Origin: Falsiroseomonas sp050563525
Lineage (GTDB): Bacteria > Pseudomonadota > Alphaproteobacteria > Acetobacterales > Acetobacteraceae
Assembly (NCBI RefSeq): GCF_050563525.1
Contig: NZ_JBNXUN010000012.1
Span: 62,001-126,000 of the forward strand
DNA: 64,000 bases
Direction of reading: 5' to 3'
The notes beneath the pieces are model-generated. The model saw only the letters and a program-made list of their open reading frames with translations, was not told the origin of the DNA and ran no database searches. How positions within the stretch are numbered: position 1 is the stretch's first letter; every line of letters starts with the position of its first letter. A program made the position numbers and the translations under genes. Positions 34,544 to 43,952 of the stretch are shown in pieces.

Positions 34544-37281
34544 CGACACGCTTCACACTCGATGGCCGGGACGTGGAGGCCGCGCCCGGCGAGACCATCT
34601 GGCAGGTGGCGACGCGCCTCGGCGTCGAGGTGCCGCACCTCTGCCACCTCGAAAGGCCAGGCTACCGTCCTGACGGCAATTGCCGCGCCTGCCTTGTCGA
34701 GGTGACCGGGGAGCGTGTGCTGTCGGCGTCCTGCATCCGCAGGCCAACCGAAGGCATGGTGGTGCAGACCGCGACGCCACGCGCACAGCATGCGCGCAGA
34801 ATGGTGTTCGAGCTGCTGCTGGCGGATCAGCCCGGCGCGGGCGCCCGCGACCCCTCCGGCGTCTTCGCCCGCTGGGCGCGGCATGTCGGCGTCACGGGAA
34901 GCCGCTTCGCCGCGGAGCCGCGGGTGCCGCGCACGGATGCGAGCCACCCCGCCATGCTGGTTCAGCTCGACGCGTGCATCCAGTGCGGGCTGTGCGAGCG
35001 CGCCTGCCGCGAGGTGCAGCACAACGACGTCATCGGCCTCGCGCATCGCGGCATGGATGTGCAAGTGGTGTTCGATACCGCGACGCCGATGGGCGAGAGC
35101 ACCTGCGTCGCCTGCGGGGAGTGCGTGCAGGCCTGCCCGACCGGCGCGCTGCTGCCGAAATCCGTGGTGGACCAGGCCGGCCAGCGCAGCCAGGCAACCG
35201 AGCGCGTGGTGCCAAGCGTCTGCCCGTATTGCGGCGTCGGCTGCCAGGTAGATTTCAAGGTGCGTGACGATGTCATTGTCGAGGTGACGGGGCGCAACGG
35301 GCCGTCCAATCTCGGCCGGCTCTGTGTAAAAGGACGCTTCGGCTTCGACTACGTCCGCCACCCCGAGCGGCTGACGGCGCCGCTGGTGCGAATCGACGGC
35401 GCGGCGAAGGACGCTGGCGATTGCGTCGACCTGGGCCATGCCCGCAGCAAGTTCCGCGAGGCGAGCTGGGAGGAGGCCATGGCGCGCGCGGCCGAAGGGC
35501 TGCGCCGTGTCCGCGACACGCGCGGACCGAATGCCCTGGCCGGCTTCGGCTCGGCCAAGGGCTCGAACGAGGAGGCCTACCTGTTCCAGAAGCTGGTGCG
35601 CACGGGCTTCGGCACCAACAACGTGGATCATTGCACGCGGCTCTGCCACGCGGCCTCGGTCGCCGCACTGCTTGAGGGGATCGGCAGCGGCGCCGTCACC
35701 GCCCCCTTCACGGCGGCGATGGAGGCAGAGGTGATCGTGGTGATCGGCGCACGCCCGACCGAGAACCACCCGGTTGCCGCCACCTTCCTGAAACAGGCCG
35801 CCGCCCGTGGCGCGAAGCTCGTGGTGATGGACCCGCGCGGAACCGGCCTCGACCGGCACGCGGCGGAGGTGGTGCGCTTCGCGCCGGGTCGCGACGTGCC
35901 GCTGCTGAACGCGATGCTGCACGTCATCATCGCGGAAGGGCTGCACGACCGACAATATGTCGCGGCGCATCTCGAGGATTTCGAGCGGCTCCGCGACCAC
36001 GTCGCGGCGCTGACACCGGAGGCGATGGCGCCCATCTGCGACGTGCCAGCGGCCCAGATCCGCCGCGTGGCACGCCTGTTCGCGCGTGCCGACCGCGCCA
36101 TGATCCTGTGGGGCATGGGCATCAGCCAATCTACCCACGGCACGGACAATACGCGCTGCCTGATCGCGCTCGGGCTGCTGTGCGGCCATGTCGGACGGCC
36201 CGGCACCGGGCTGCATCCGCTGCGCGGGCAGAACAACGTCCAGGGCGCGTCCGATGCCGGACTGATCCCGATGGCCTTCCCGGACTACCACCCAACCGGA
36301 GAGGATGCGGCCCGGACGCGGCTGGAAGCGCTGTGGGGTGCTCGGCTCGACCCGAAGCCCGGCCTGACCGTGGTCGAGATCATGGGCGCCATGGAACGCG
36401 GCGAGATCGCCGGGATGTACGTCATGGGCGAGAACCCGGCCATGTCCGACCCCGACCTCGTGCATGCCCGCGCGGCGCTCGCCAGGCTCGACCACCTGGT
36501 CGTGCAGGACCTGTTCCTGACCGAAACGGCGGCGTTGGCCGATGTGGTGCTGCCGGCCTCCGCCTGGCCGGAAAAGGACGGCACCGCGACCAACACCAAC
36601 CGCCAGGTGCAGATGGGCCGCGCCGCCCTGCCGCTGCCCGGCCAGGCCCGGCAGGACCTCGACATTATCGTCGACCTGGCGCGGCGCCTCGGCCTGGACT
36701 GGAGCTATGCCCATCCGCGCGAGGTCTTCGCCGAGATGGCGCTGGCCATGCCGAGCCTCGACCACATCACCTGGGACCGGCTGCTGCGGGAGGACAGTGT
36801 CACCTATCCCTGCCTTGGTCCGGACCAGCCGGGGGCGGCGATCGTCTTTGGCGAAGCCTTTCCGACTGCGACGGGACGCGCACGGCTGGTACCGGCGAAG
36901 CTGCTTGATCCGGCGGAGATGCCGGATGCCGATTTCCCCTTCGTGCTGACCACGGGGCGCGAGCTGGAACACTGGCACACCGGCGCCATGACACGGCGCG
37001 CTGGCGTGCTGGATGCGCTGCAGCCGGTGCCTACCGCCTCGCTGGCGCCGGAGGTGCTGCGGCGGCTTGGCGTGCCGCCGGGCGGGCGCCTGCGCCTGTC
37101 CACGCGCCGCGGCGTGGTGGAGCTCGCCGCGCGCGCCGACCCGGACCTGCCGGACGGCCTCGTCTTCGTGCCCTTCGCCTACCGGGAGGCCGCGGCCAAC
37201 CTGCTGACCAACCCCCAGCTCGATCCCTTCGGCAAGATTCCGGAGTTCAAGTATTGCGCCGTACGGGTCGAGGCCGTCTGA
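34540..37281 (+). CDS. formate dehydrogenase alpha subunit (bis-pterin Mo/W enzyme)
   Basis: This 913-aa catalytic subunit oxidises formate to CO2. An N-terminal 2Fe-2S domain has Cys35, 48, 51 and 65. Two ferredoxin-type 4Fe-4S clusters follow (CIQCGLCERAC near 146; CVACGECVQACP near 189). The molybdopterin domain begins with CPYCGVGCQ and CVKGRFG. The metal ligand is Cys369 in NVDHCTRLCH, so it is a cysteine and not a selenocysteine enzyme. The C-terminal cofactor domain contains TTGRELEHWHTGAMTRR. The start ATG at 34540 lies in the beta-subunit stop (ATGA). No fdhD or delta-subunit gene lies next to it. Confidence 0.93.
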   Translation: MTTRFTLDGRDVEAAPGETIWQVATRLGVEVPHLCHLERPGYRPDGNCRACLVEVTGERVLSASCIRRPTEGMVVQTATPRAQHARRMVFELLLADQPGAGARDPSGVFARWARHVGVTGSRFAAEPRVPRTDASHPAMLVQLDACIQCGLCERACREVQHNDVIGLAHRGMDVQVVFDTATPMGESTCVACGECVQACPTGALLPKSVVDQAGQRSQATERVVPSVCPYCGVGCQVDFKVRDDVIVEVTGRNGPSNLGRLCVKGRFGFDYVRHPERLTAPLVRIDGAAKDAGDCVDLGHARSKFREASWEEAMARAAEGLRRVRDTRGPNALAGFGSAKGSNEEAYLFQKLVRTGFGTNNVDHCTRLCHAASVAALLEGIGSGAVTAPFTAAMEAEVIVVIGARPTENHPVAATFLKQAAARGAKLVVMDPRGTGLDRHAAEVVRFAPGRDVPLLNAMLHVIIAEGLHDRQYVAAHLEDFERLRDHVAALTPEAMAPICDVPAAQIRRVARLFARADRAMILWGMGISQSTHGTDNTRCLIALGLLCGHVGRPGTGLHPLRGQNNVQGASDAGLIPMAFPDYHPTGEDAARTRLEALWGARLDPKPGLTVVEIMGAMERGEIAGMYVMGENPAMSDPDLVHARAALARLDHLVVQDLFLTETAALADVVLPASAWPEKDGTATNTNRQVQMGRAALPLPGQARQDLDIIVDLARRLGLDWSYAHPREVFAEMALAMPSLDHITWDRLLREDSVTYPCLGPDQPGAAIVFGEAFPTATGRARLVPAKLLDPAEMPDADFPFVLTTGRELEHWHTGAMTRRAGVLDALQPVPTASLAPEVLRRLGVPPGGRLRLSTRRGVVELAARADPDLPDGLVFVPFAYREAAANLLTNPQLDPFGKIPEFKYCAVRVEAV

Positions 37282-37719
37282 GGGAACGTGCTGACAGGCC
37301 TTCATCCTTTGCTTGGACCGCTCCAGCATGGCGCGCTGGTGGCGGCCCGGCGGCTCTCCGACGTCCGGGCCTCATGGCCTTGCACGCACGCGCAAGGAGG
37401 CTGTTGCAGTCGTGGGCGGAGCCCGATAGCGTTCTGGTCCGGCAAGCCCGAGACCGCGTCAACTTTGCCGGAAAAGCCACCGGACGCCCACTTCCGGCCT
37501 GGCCCGAAGCAACCGCTGCCCGCGCGGGATGGGTGGTCGGACGGATCGGAAGGAGACGCCGAACCACGGAACGACCTGGGTTGGCCCGGCTGGCACGGCG
37601 GCCGCAGGAGCCTTGCGCCGACCCGCCTTCGCGATCACCACGACGCGCCGATGCAACACCGCTGACACAATGAAGCGATGGGCCGGACAAGGCCTGCGCG
37701 ATGGAAGGGAGTTGAGCCG
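37282..37719. other. 438-bp intergenic region without recognisable gene
   Basis: This lies between the formate dehydrogenase alpha subunit and the next binding-protein gene, both on the plus strand. Short overlapping frames exist on both strands, but none looks like a real protein. It presumably holds the end of one transcript and the promoter of the next. I see no convincing hairpin with a T-tract. Confidence 0.5.
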
Positions 37720-39093
37720 ATGATCGATCTCACGCGCCTTGCCTCATCCCGGCGCCACCTGCTGCAGGGCGCGGGCGGCGCCGCACTCTCATCCATCCTG
37801 GCGGCTCCGGCGCTTGCACAGGGCGGCACTCGGGTTGCGCGCGTCTGGGGCGAGCCCGGCCCCTATGGCGGCGTCTTCGTTCAGGGCATGAACGAATGGG
37901 CGCAGCGCAACAACGCCAACATCCGCTTCGAGATCGAGCAGATTCCCTGGGACGGCGTGACGGTGAAGCTGGCGACGGATCTCGCCGCACGTCGTCCGCC
38001 CGCCCTGATCAGCGTCGAGAGCCCGATCGCCTACCAACTTGCGGCCGAAGGGCTGCTGGAGCCGGTGGAGGACGTCAACACCGCGATCCGTGCGCGGGAA
38101 CGCCTGGTGGATGGCTTCACGCTGGAAGAGTTCGGCGCCTGGCGGGGCGTGCAGTACGCCGTGCCGGTACACCACCAGCCCTGCCTGCTGGTGGTGCAGC
38201 AGGACATCGTGAACGAACTGGGCCTCGGTGATCCCGCAACCTGGACCTGGGACCAGTTCGCCAACGCGGCCCGCACCATCACCGAACGCAAGCCCGGCAT
38301 GGCGGGCTACACCATGGCGCTCGGCCGCAACCTCTGCGCCGACTACCACATCACGCAGTTCATCTGGCAGGCCGGCGGGCTGACCTGGGATCCGGCCGCG
38401 CAATTCCGCACAACCTTCGACAGCACCGCGACGACGGAAGCCTTCGACTTCATCCGGCGGCTGCATGCTTCGATGCCGCGCGCGGCGGTGGAATTCAGCT
38501 TCCTGCAGGTGGTGGACCAGCATGTCGCGGGACGCACCGGCATGTCCGCCTATTGGGGCCGTACCATGGGCCGCGCGGCGGAGGAAACGCCGGCGCTGTT
38601 CCAGAACATGGAGTACTACCTGAACCCCGCGCATCCCGGCACCGGCAAGCGCTGGTCCTGGACCGACATCAACGGCTGGATCATCCCACGCCGCGACAAC
38701 GCCTTCATCAGGGAAGCGAAGGAAGCGATCACCTACGTCTCCAACAGCGTCGACTGGATGGTGCGCTACAGCCAGAGCCTGATGCCGAATGTCGGACCGG
38801 TCTTCAAGGATGTGGCGACGGCGCCGGCGATGCTGGCGCATCCCTTCTACCAGTCGAAGCAGCGTTCCTTGGACGTGATCTTCAGCCAATCCGTGCCGCA
38901 TGCCTGCAACACCGGACTCGAGATGAAGCGCGGCGTGAACCCGCTGGCCGGCGTCGCGCATGGCCGCAGCGTTTGGGCACAGGCGGTGCAGCGCATGCTG
39001 CTGAACAATGAGCAGCCGAAGGCCGCCGTCGAATGGGGCCACCGGCAGTTCGAAGGCATCCGTCGCGACAATGCGCGCATGCTCGCCGGCTGA
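37720..39093 (+). CDS. extracellular sugar-binding protein of second CUT1-type ABC transporter
   Basis: This 457-aa periplasmic binding protein starts at ATG 37720, with GGAAGGGAG upstream. The signal SSRRHLLQGAGGAALSSILA with cleavage near ALAQ is twin-arginine-like. The mature part has family 1 features: LATDLAARRPPALISVESPI, AVPVHHQPCLLVVQQDIVNE, TDINGWIIPR and a C-terminal helical region. It leads an operon of two permeases, an ATPase and a GMC oxidoreductase. The Pro-His-His segment is unusual for a maltose-type ligand site, but the ligand cannot be inferred. Confidence 0.88.
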   Translation: MIDLTRLASSRRHLLQGAGGAALSSILAAPALAQGGTRVARVWGEPGPYGGVFVQGMNEWAQRNNANIRFEIEQIPWDGVTVKLATDLAARRPPALISVESPIAYQLAAEGLLEPVEDVNTAIRARERLVDGFTLEEFGAWRGVQYAVPVHHQPCLLVVQQDIVNELGLGDPATWTWDQFANAARTITERKPGMAGYTMALGRNLCADYHITQFIWQAGGLTWDPAAQFRTTFDSTATTEAFDFIRRLHASMPRAAVEFSFLQVVDQHVAGRTGMSAYWGRTMGRAAEETPALFQNMEYYLNPAHPGTGKRWSWTDINGWIIPRRDNAFIREAKEAITYVSNSVDWMVRYSQSLMPNVGPVFKDVATAPAMLAHPFYQSKQRSLDVIFSQSVPHACNTGLEMKRGVNPLAGVAHGRSVWAQAVQRMLLNNEQPKAAVEWGHRQFEGIRRDNARMLAG

Positions 39094-39095
39094 GC

Positions 39096-40013
39096 ATGCA
39101 GGATCTCCGACCGCGGCCGGCCCGCTTCCGGCTTTCCGATCGCCAGGTCGGCATCCTGTTCATGCTGCCCTTCCTGGTCACCGCGGCCGCCTTCATGGTG
39201 TGGCCGGTCGCGGAAGCCGTGCGCATGGCGTTCTACGCCTACAACCCGCTGCGGCCTGATGACATTCGCTGGGTTGGGCTGGAGAATTTCGAGCGCATCC
39301 TGGACGATCCGTTGTTCTGGGAAAGCTTTCACCAGGCGCTGGTCTGGACCGGATGGTCCATCCTGCTGCAGACAGTGCTCGGCGTCAGCCTGGCGCTGCT
39401 CCTACATGTGACCCTGCCGGGCATGGCAGTGTTCCGCGGGTTGCTGCTGTTCCCCTACATCGTGCCCACGGTGGTGATCGCGCTGAATTGGCGCTGGATC
39501 TTCAATTCCGAGATCGGCATCGTGAACCACGCCTTGCTGAGCGCGGGCCTGATCGACCAGAACATCGCCTGGCTGTCCACGCCGAACATGGCTATGACCT
39601 CCGCCGTGCTGCTGAACGTGTGGAAATACACGCCTTTCGTGGTGATCTGCGTGCTGGCGCGGCTGCAGACGATTCCGACCGAACTGTATGACGCGGCCAA
39701 AGTGGACGGCGCCGGTGCCTGGCGACGGTTCATCGACATCACGCTGCCGATGCTGAAGGAAGTGCTGGTGGTGGTGGTGGTGTTCCGCACCATCTGGACC
39801 TTCAATAAATTCGAGGAAATCTACCTGCTCACGCGCGGCGGACCCGGCACCTCGACCTTCAACCTGGCGGTCTATGCGTTTGAGGAAGGCATGGCCAATC
39901 TGCGCCTTGGCGTGGCCGCGGCCACCGGGGTGATCATGATCGTGATGCTGCTGGTGGGCACAGTGATCTATGTGCGGGTGTCCGGCTTCGGGCAGGAGGA
40001 CAAGGCGCCATGA
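39096..40013 (+). CDS. sugar ABC transporter permease, MalF/UgpA-like
   Basis: This 305-aa inner-membrane subunit has six hydrophobic segments and the EAA loop ELYDAAKVDGAGAWRRFIDI, with LLTRGGPGTSTFNLAVYAFE downstream. The ATG at 39096 lies 2 nt after the binding-protein stop; the frame is open upstream, but that part shadows the binding protein. Its stop overlaps the next permease start by 4 nt. Confidence 0.92.
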   Translation: MQDLRPRPARFRLSDRQVGILFMLPFLVTAAAFMVWPVAEAVRMAFYAYNPLRPDDIRWVGLENFERILDDPLFWESFHQALVWTGWSILLQTVLGVSLALLLHVTLPGMAVFRGLLLFPYIVPTVVIALNWRWIFNSEIGIVNHALLSAGLIDQNIAWLSTPNMAMTSAVLLNVWKYTPFVVICVLARLQTIPTELYDAAKVDGAGAWRRFIDITLPMLKEVLVVVVVFRTIWTFNKFEEIYLLTRGGPGTSTFNLAVYAFEEGMANLRLGVAAATGVIMIVMLLVGTVIYVRVSGFGQEDKAP

Positions 40014-40894
40014 CAAGCCGCGAGGTTCTTGGCCGCGTGGCGCTGTATGCGCTGCTGCTGGCGATCACCTTACTGGTCTGCTTTCCCCTGATCTGGGCCT
40101 TCTTCACCAGCATGAAGCCGAAGGACGAGATCTTCCTGTGGCCGCCGACCTTGTGGCCCAGCACGTGGACGCTGGAGAACTACCGCGCCCTGCTGGTCGG
40201 CCGTGAAGCCTATTTCCAGGCCGGGGCGGGCACGGAAACGCCGCCACCCTCGGCCTTCTTCCTGCAATGGTTCACCAACAGCGTCATCGTCACCGTCAGC
40301 ACCACGCTGATCAGCACCATCGTCTCGACGCTCGCGGCCTATTCGCTGACGCGGTTCCGCTTCCCGGGCCAACGCGCCGTACCCTACCTGGCGCTGGTCG
40401 GCTACATGGTGCCGTCCATCATCTTCGTCTTCCCGATGTTCCTGGTGATGGCGGATTTGCGGCTGACGGACACGCTGCTGTCCCTGATCCTCGGCTATGT
40501 CTGCATCACGCTGCCCTTCTCGCTGTGGCTGATGTGGGCCTTCTTCCGCAGCGTTCCGATCGAGATCGAGGAGGCGGCGCTGGTGGATGGTGCCTCCCGC
40601 CTCCGAGTGTTCTGGGAAATCGTGCTGCCGAGCGCCTGGCCAGGCATCGTCGCCGCGGCGATCTTCACGCTGATCGTGTCCTGGAACGACTACCTGTTCG
40701 GCCGGGTCTTCATCAACACCATGGAGAACCTGCCGCTGACGGTTGGCGTGATGCATTTCTTCGACGGCACGCATGTGGATTGGGGGCTGATGATGGCATC
40801 CTCGGTGCTGATGACCGTGCCCATGGCGATCCTGTTCATGCTGCTGCAACGCCACCTGGTGGCCGGCTTCGGCGCCGGCGCGGTGAAGGGCTGA
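40010..40894 (+). CDS. carbohydrate ABC transporter permease, MalG-like
   Basis: This is the 294-aa partner permease. It has six hydrophobic segments and the EAA loop EIEEAALVDGASRLRVFWEI. The C-terminus HLVAGFGAGAVKG is typical of MalG-type subunits. It is translationally coupled to the preceding permease (ATGA overlap) and is followed 6 nt later by the ATPase gene. Confidence 0.92.
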   Translation: MTSREVLGRVALYALLLAITLLVCFPLIWAFFTSMKPKDEIFLWPPTLWPSTWTLENYRALLVGREAYFQAGAGTETPPPSAFFLQWFTNSVIVTVSTTLISTIVSTLAAYSLTRFRFPGQRAVPYLALVGYMVPSIIFVFPMFLVMADLRLTDTLLSLILGYVCITLPFSLWLMWAFFRSVPIEIEEAALVDGASRLRVFWEIVLPSAWPGIVAAAIFTLIVSWNDYLFGRVFINTMENLPLTVGVMHFFDGTHVDWGLMMASSVLMTVPMAILFMLLQRHLVAGFGAGAVKG

Positions 40895-40900
40895 GACGCC

Positions 40901-41986
40901 ATGCAGGTCCGCCTGGAACAACTCTCGAAATCCTTCGGCTCCAATAAGGTGCTGAAGTCGCTCGACATGACCTTTCCGGAGCGGCGCTTCGTCACGCTGC
41001 TCGGCCCCTCCGGCTGCGGCAAGACCACGCTGCTGCGGATGATCGCGGGGCTGGAGAAGGCGACATCGGGCGAGATCTATTTCGGCGACCGCCGCGTCGC
41101 GCATCTGTCGCCGGCAGACCGGAACATCGCCATGGTGTTCCAGTCCTACGCGCTGTACCCGACCATGGATGTGGCGGCGAATATCGGCTACGGCCTGAAG
41201 GTCCGCGGCATGCCGCGTGCCGAGCGGGCGGAGAAGGTGGGCGTGGTGGCGCGGGTGCTGGAGATCGGCGCGCTGCTGGCCCGCAAGCCACGCGCTTTGT
41301 CCGGCGGCCAACGCCAGCGCGTCGCACTCGGCCGCGCCATGGTGCGCAAGCCGGACATCTTCCTGATGGACGAGCCGCTGTCCAACCTCGACGCCAAGCT
41401 GCGCGCCACCATGCGCGGCGAACTGAAGCGCTTCCACCTGGATCTCGAAACCACCTCCATCTACGTCACCCATGACCAGCTCGAGGCCATGACCATGTCC
41501 GATCTGGTCGCGGTGATGGACCAGGGGGAGGTGCAGCAATTCGGTACGCCGGAGGATGTCTACGACCAGCCGGCCAATCTGTTCGTCGCCGGATTCATCG
41601 GCAGCCCGCCGATGAACTTCGCGGATGTCGAGCTGAGCTCGGTGGCGGATCGCCCGGTTCTGGTCGTCGCCGGGCGAGCCATCCCGGCGCCGCCGCAATT
41701 CGACCTGTCCGCAGCGCCGCGCCGGCTGACCCTCGGCGTTCGGCCGCAGGATGTACGCATGGCGGCACTGGATGCGCCAGACGCCGTTCCGGGCACCGTG
41801 TGGATGACGGAACTCATCGGCTCCGAGCGCCTGATCGAGGTCGAGGTCGCCCCACGCCTGCGCATCACCGCGGAGGTGCGCAGCGAGGTCCGTGCGGCGC
41901 TGAACACGCCGGCCGCCGTCGCCTTCGACCCGGCGCGGATCCACCTGTTCGATCCCACGACGGGCGCCGCGCTGAAGCGCCGCTGA
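40901..41986 (+). CDS. ABC transporter ATP-binding protein, UgpC/MalK type
   Basis: This 361-aa ATPase has Walker A GPSGCGKTT, Q-loop VFQSYALYPTM, signature LSGGQRQRVALGRAM, Walker B IFLMDEPLSNLDAKLR, switch His in YVTHDQLEAMTMS, and a C-terminal TOBE-type regulatory part (LTLGVRPQDVRMA). It completes the CUT1 importer at 37720-41986. It is a paralogue of the ATPase at 9811-10929, with the same layout but clearly diverged sequence. Confidence 0.93.
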   Translation: MQVRLEQLSKSFGSNKVLKSLDMTFPERRFVTLLGPSGCGKTTLLRMIAGLEKATSGEIYFGDRRVAHLSPADRNIAMVFQSYALYPTMDVAANIGYGLKVRGMPRAERAEKVGVVARVLEIGALLARKPRALSGGQRQRVALGRAMVRKPDIFLMDEPLSNLDAKLRATMRGELKRFHLDLETTSIYVTHDQLEAMTMSDLVAVMDQGEVQQFGTPEDVYDQPANLFVAGFIGSPPMNFADVELSSVADRPVLVVAGRAIPAPPQFDLSAAPRRLTLGVRPQDVRMAALDAPDAVPGTVWMTELIGSERLIEVEVAPRLRITAEVRSEVRAALNTPAAVAFDPARIHLFDPTTGAALKRR

Positions 41987-42009
41987 CGCGGCACCGGGAG
42001 AACCACCGC

Positions 42010-43713
42010 GTGGACTTCGATACCATCATCATCGGCGGCGGCTCCGCTGGTTCCGTGCTCGCGCATCGCCTCTCCGCCCGCAGCAGCCACCGCGTGCTGC
42101 TCTGCGAGGCCGGGCCGGATACGACGCCGGGGGAGGAGCCTGCGGAGATCCGCGACAGCTATTCCGGCACCGCCTATTTCGACCCGCGCTTCCACTGGAC
42201 CAGCCTGCGCGTGCACACGCAGGTGGTGAGCCACAACAACCCGACGGAGCGGCCGCCGCTGCGCAAATACGAGCAGGCGCGCGTGCTCGGTGGCGGGTCC
42301 TCCATCAACGGACAGATGGCCAATCGCGGCGCCCCCAGCGACTACGCGGAATGGGCGGAGCGCGGGGCGGACGGGTGGGACTGGGACGCGGTACTGCCCT
42401 ATTTCCGCAAGGTGGAGCGCGACCTGGATTTCGATGGGCCGCTGCATGGCCGGGAGGGGCGCATACCGGTCCGGCGCATCATGCCGGAGAACTGGAACAA
42501 CCACGCCCGGGCCGCCGCGCAGGCCTTCGAGGACGCTGGCTTTCGCTACCTGCCTGACCAGAACGGCGAGTGGCGTGATGGCTACTTCCCCATCACCATC
42601 TCGAACCAGGATGAAACACGCGCCAGCGCCGCCATGGGCTACCTCGACCGGGCAACCCGGCAGCGCGCCAACCTGACCCTTTCCTGCGGGACACAGGTGA
42701 CGCGGCTGCTGTTCGACGGCACGCGCTGCATCGGCGTCGTGGCTCTCGTGGCCGGGCAGGAACAGGAATTCCGGGCACCGGAAATCATTCTGTCGACGGG
42801 CGCCATCCACAGCCCGGCTGCGCTGATGCGGGCCGGCATCGGTCCCGCGGCACATCTGCGCGACCTCGGCATCCCGGTGCTCGCGGCCCTGCCGGGCGTT
42901 GGCCAAGGCCTGATGGATCATCCATCCATCGCGCTGTCCTCCTTCGTGCGGAAGGCGGCGCGGGTGGATGCGCGGACGCGACGGCATATCCTGCTCGGCC
43001 TTCGCTATTCCTCGGGCCTGGCCGAGATGCCGCAGGGCGACATGTTCGCCGCCGTGGTCAGCAAATCCGCCTGGCACAGTGTCGGCGAGCAGGTCGGCAG
43101 CTTCCTGATCTGGGTGAACAAGACCTTCTCCGAGACCGGGCAGGTGCGGCTCGCCTCGGCGGATTGGCGCGAAGAACCGGTGGTCGAGTTCAACCTCCTG
43201 TCGGACCGGCGCGACCTGGACCGGCTGATGTCCGGCTTCCGGATGTGCGCGGCGATGATGATGGCGCCGGCGCTGGCCGCGGTGACGGACAATCCGTTCC
43301 CGGCAGCCTACAGCGATCGCGTGCGCAAGATTGGCGTGGTGAATGCGCGGAACCGCTTCCTGACCAGTGTGATCAGCCGCTTCCTGGATGGTCCCGCCTT
43401 CCTGCGGAAGGCCTTCATCGAGCGCTTCGTGGTGGAGGGCTTCCAGTTTGCCGAGGTGATGACCGACGACGCGCAGTTGGAAGCCTTCATCCGCAAGCAG
43501 ACCATCGGCATCTGGCATGCATCCTGTTCCTGTCGCATGGGGCGGCTGGAGGACCCGATGGCCGTGGTCGATGCCAGCGGTCGCCTGCGCGGCGTGGGGG
43601 GCCTGCGGGTTGTGGATGCCTCCATCTTTCCCGTGGTGCCCTGCGCCAACACCAACTTCCCCACCCTGATGGTCGCGGAGAAGATCAGCGACGCCATCCT
43701 GGATGGCGCATAG
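42010..43713 (+). CDS. GMC-family FAD-dependent oxidoreductase
   Basis: This 567-aa glucose-methanol-choline oxidoreductase starts at GTG 42010, with GGGAG 9 nt upstream. The ADP-binding motif IIIGGGSAGSVLAHRLS is at the N-terminus, followed by ARVLGGGSSINGQMANRGAP (GMC signature 1) and STGAIHSPAALMRAGIG (signature 2). The catalytic His lies in WHASCSCRMG and the second active-site residue, Asn, in CANTNFPTLMVAEK. It has no signal peptide, so it is cytoplasmic and probably oxidises the alcohol or sugar brought in by the ABC importer 24 nt upstream. The electron acceptor is unknown. Confidence 0.9.
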   Translation: MDFDTIIIGGGSAGSVLAHRLSARSSHRVLLCEAGPDTTPGEEPAEIRDSYSGTAYFDPRFHWTSLRVHTQVVSHNNPTERPPLRKYEQARVLGGGSSINGQMANRGAPSDYAEWAERGADGWDWDAVLPYFRKVERDLDFDGPLHGREGRIPVRRIMPENWNNHARAAAQAFEDAGFRYLPDQNGEWRDGYFPITISNQDETRASAAMGYLDRATRQRANLTLSCGTQVTRLLFDGTRCIGVVALVAGQEQEFRAPEIILSTGAIHSPAALMRAGIGPAAHLRDLGIPVLAALPGVGQGLMDHPSIALSSFVRKAARVDARTRRHILLGLRYSSGLAEMPQGDMFAAVVSKSAWHSVGEQVGSFLIWVNKTFSETGQVRLASADWREEPVVEFNLLSDRRDLDRLMSGFRMCAAMMMAPALAAVTDNPFPAAYSDRVRKIGVVNARNRFLTSVISRFLDGPAFLRKAFIERFVVEGFQFAEVMTDDAQLEAFIRKQTIGIWHASCSCRMGRLEDPMAVVDASGRLRGVGGLRVVDASIFPVVPCANTNFPTLMVAEKISDAILDGA

Positions 43714-43952
43714 CGGCATGTGGGCGGCTGCGCCGCGGAGGCGAAGCGGGGCCTGGACCGGATGGTGAGGGCATCTGCGAACCGGCCAGATCCGACCCCG
43801 GGCGCCGTTGGGCACCCCGGCCCTGTTCGGCTGAAATCACCGTGCCGGATCAGGCCCCGATTTCCAGCATCGAGTCCGGATGGGCTGTGGCATGATGCAG
43901 TCGGCCAAGGCCTTGGCATTGGCCGAAGAACAACCGCACGAGGAGATGCCCA

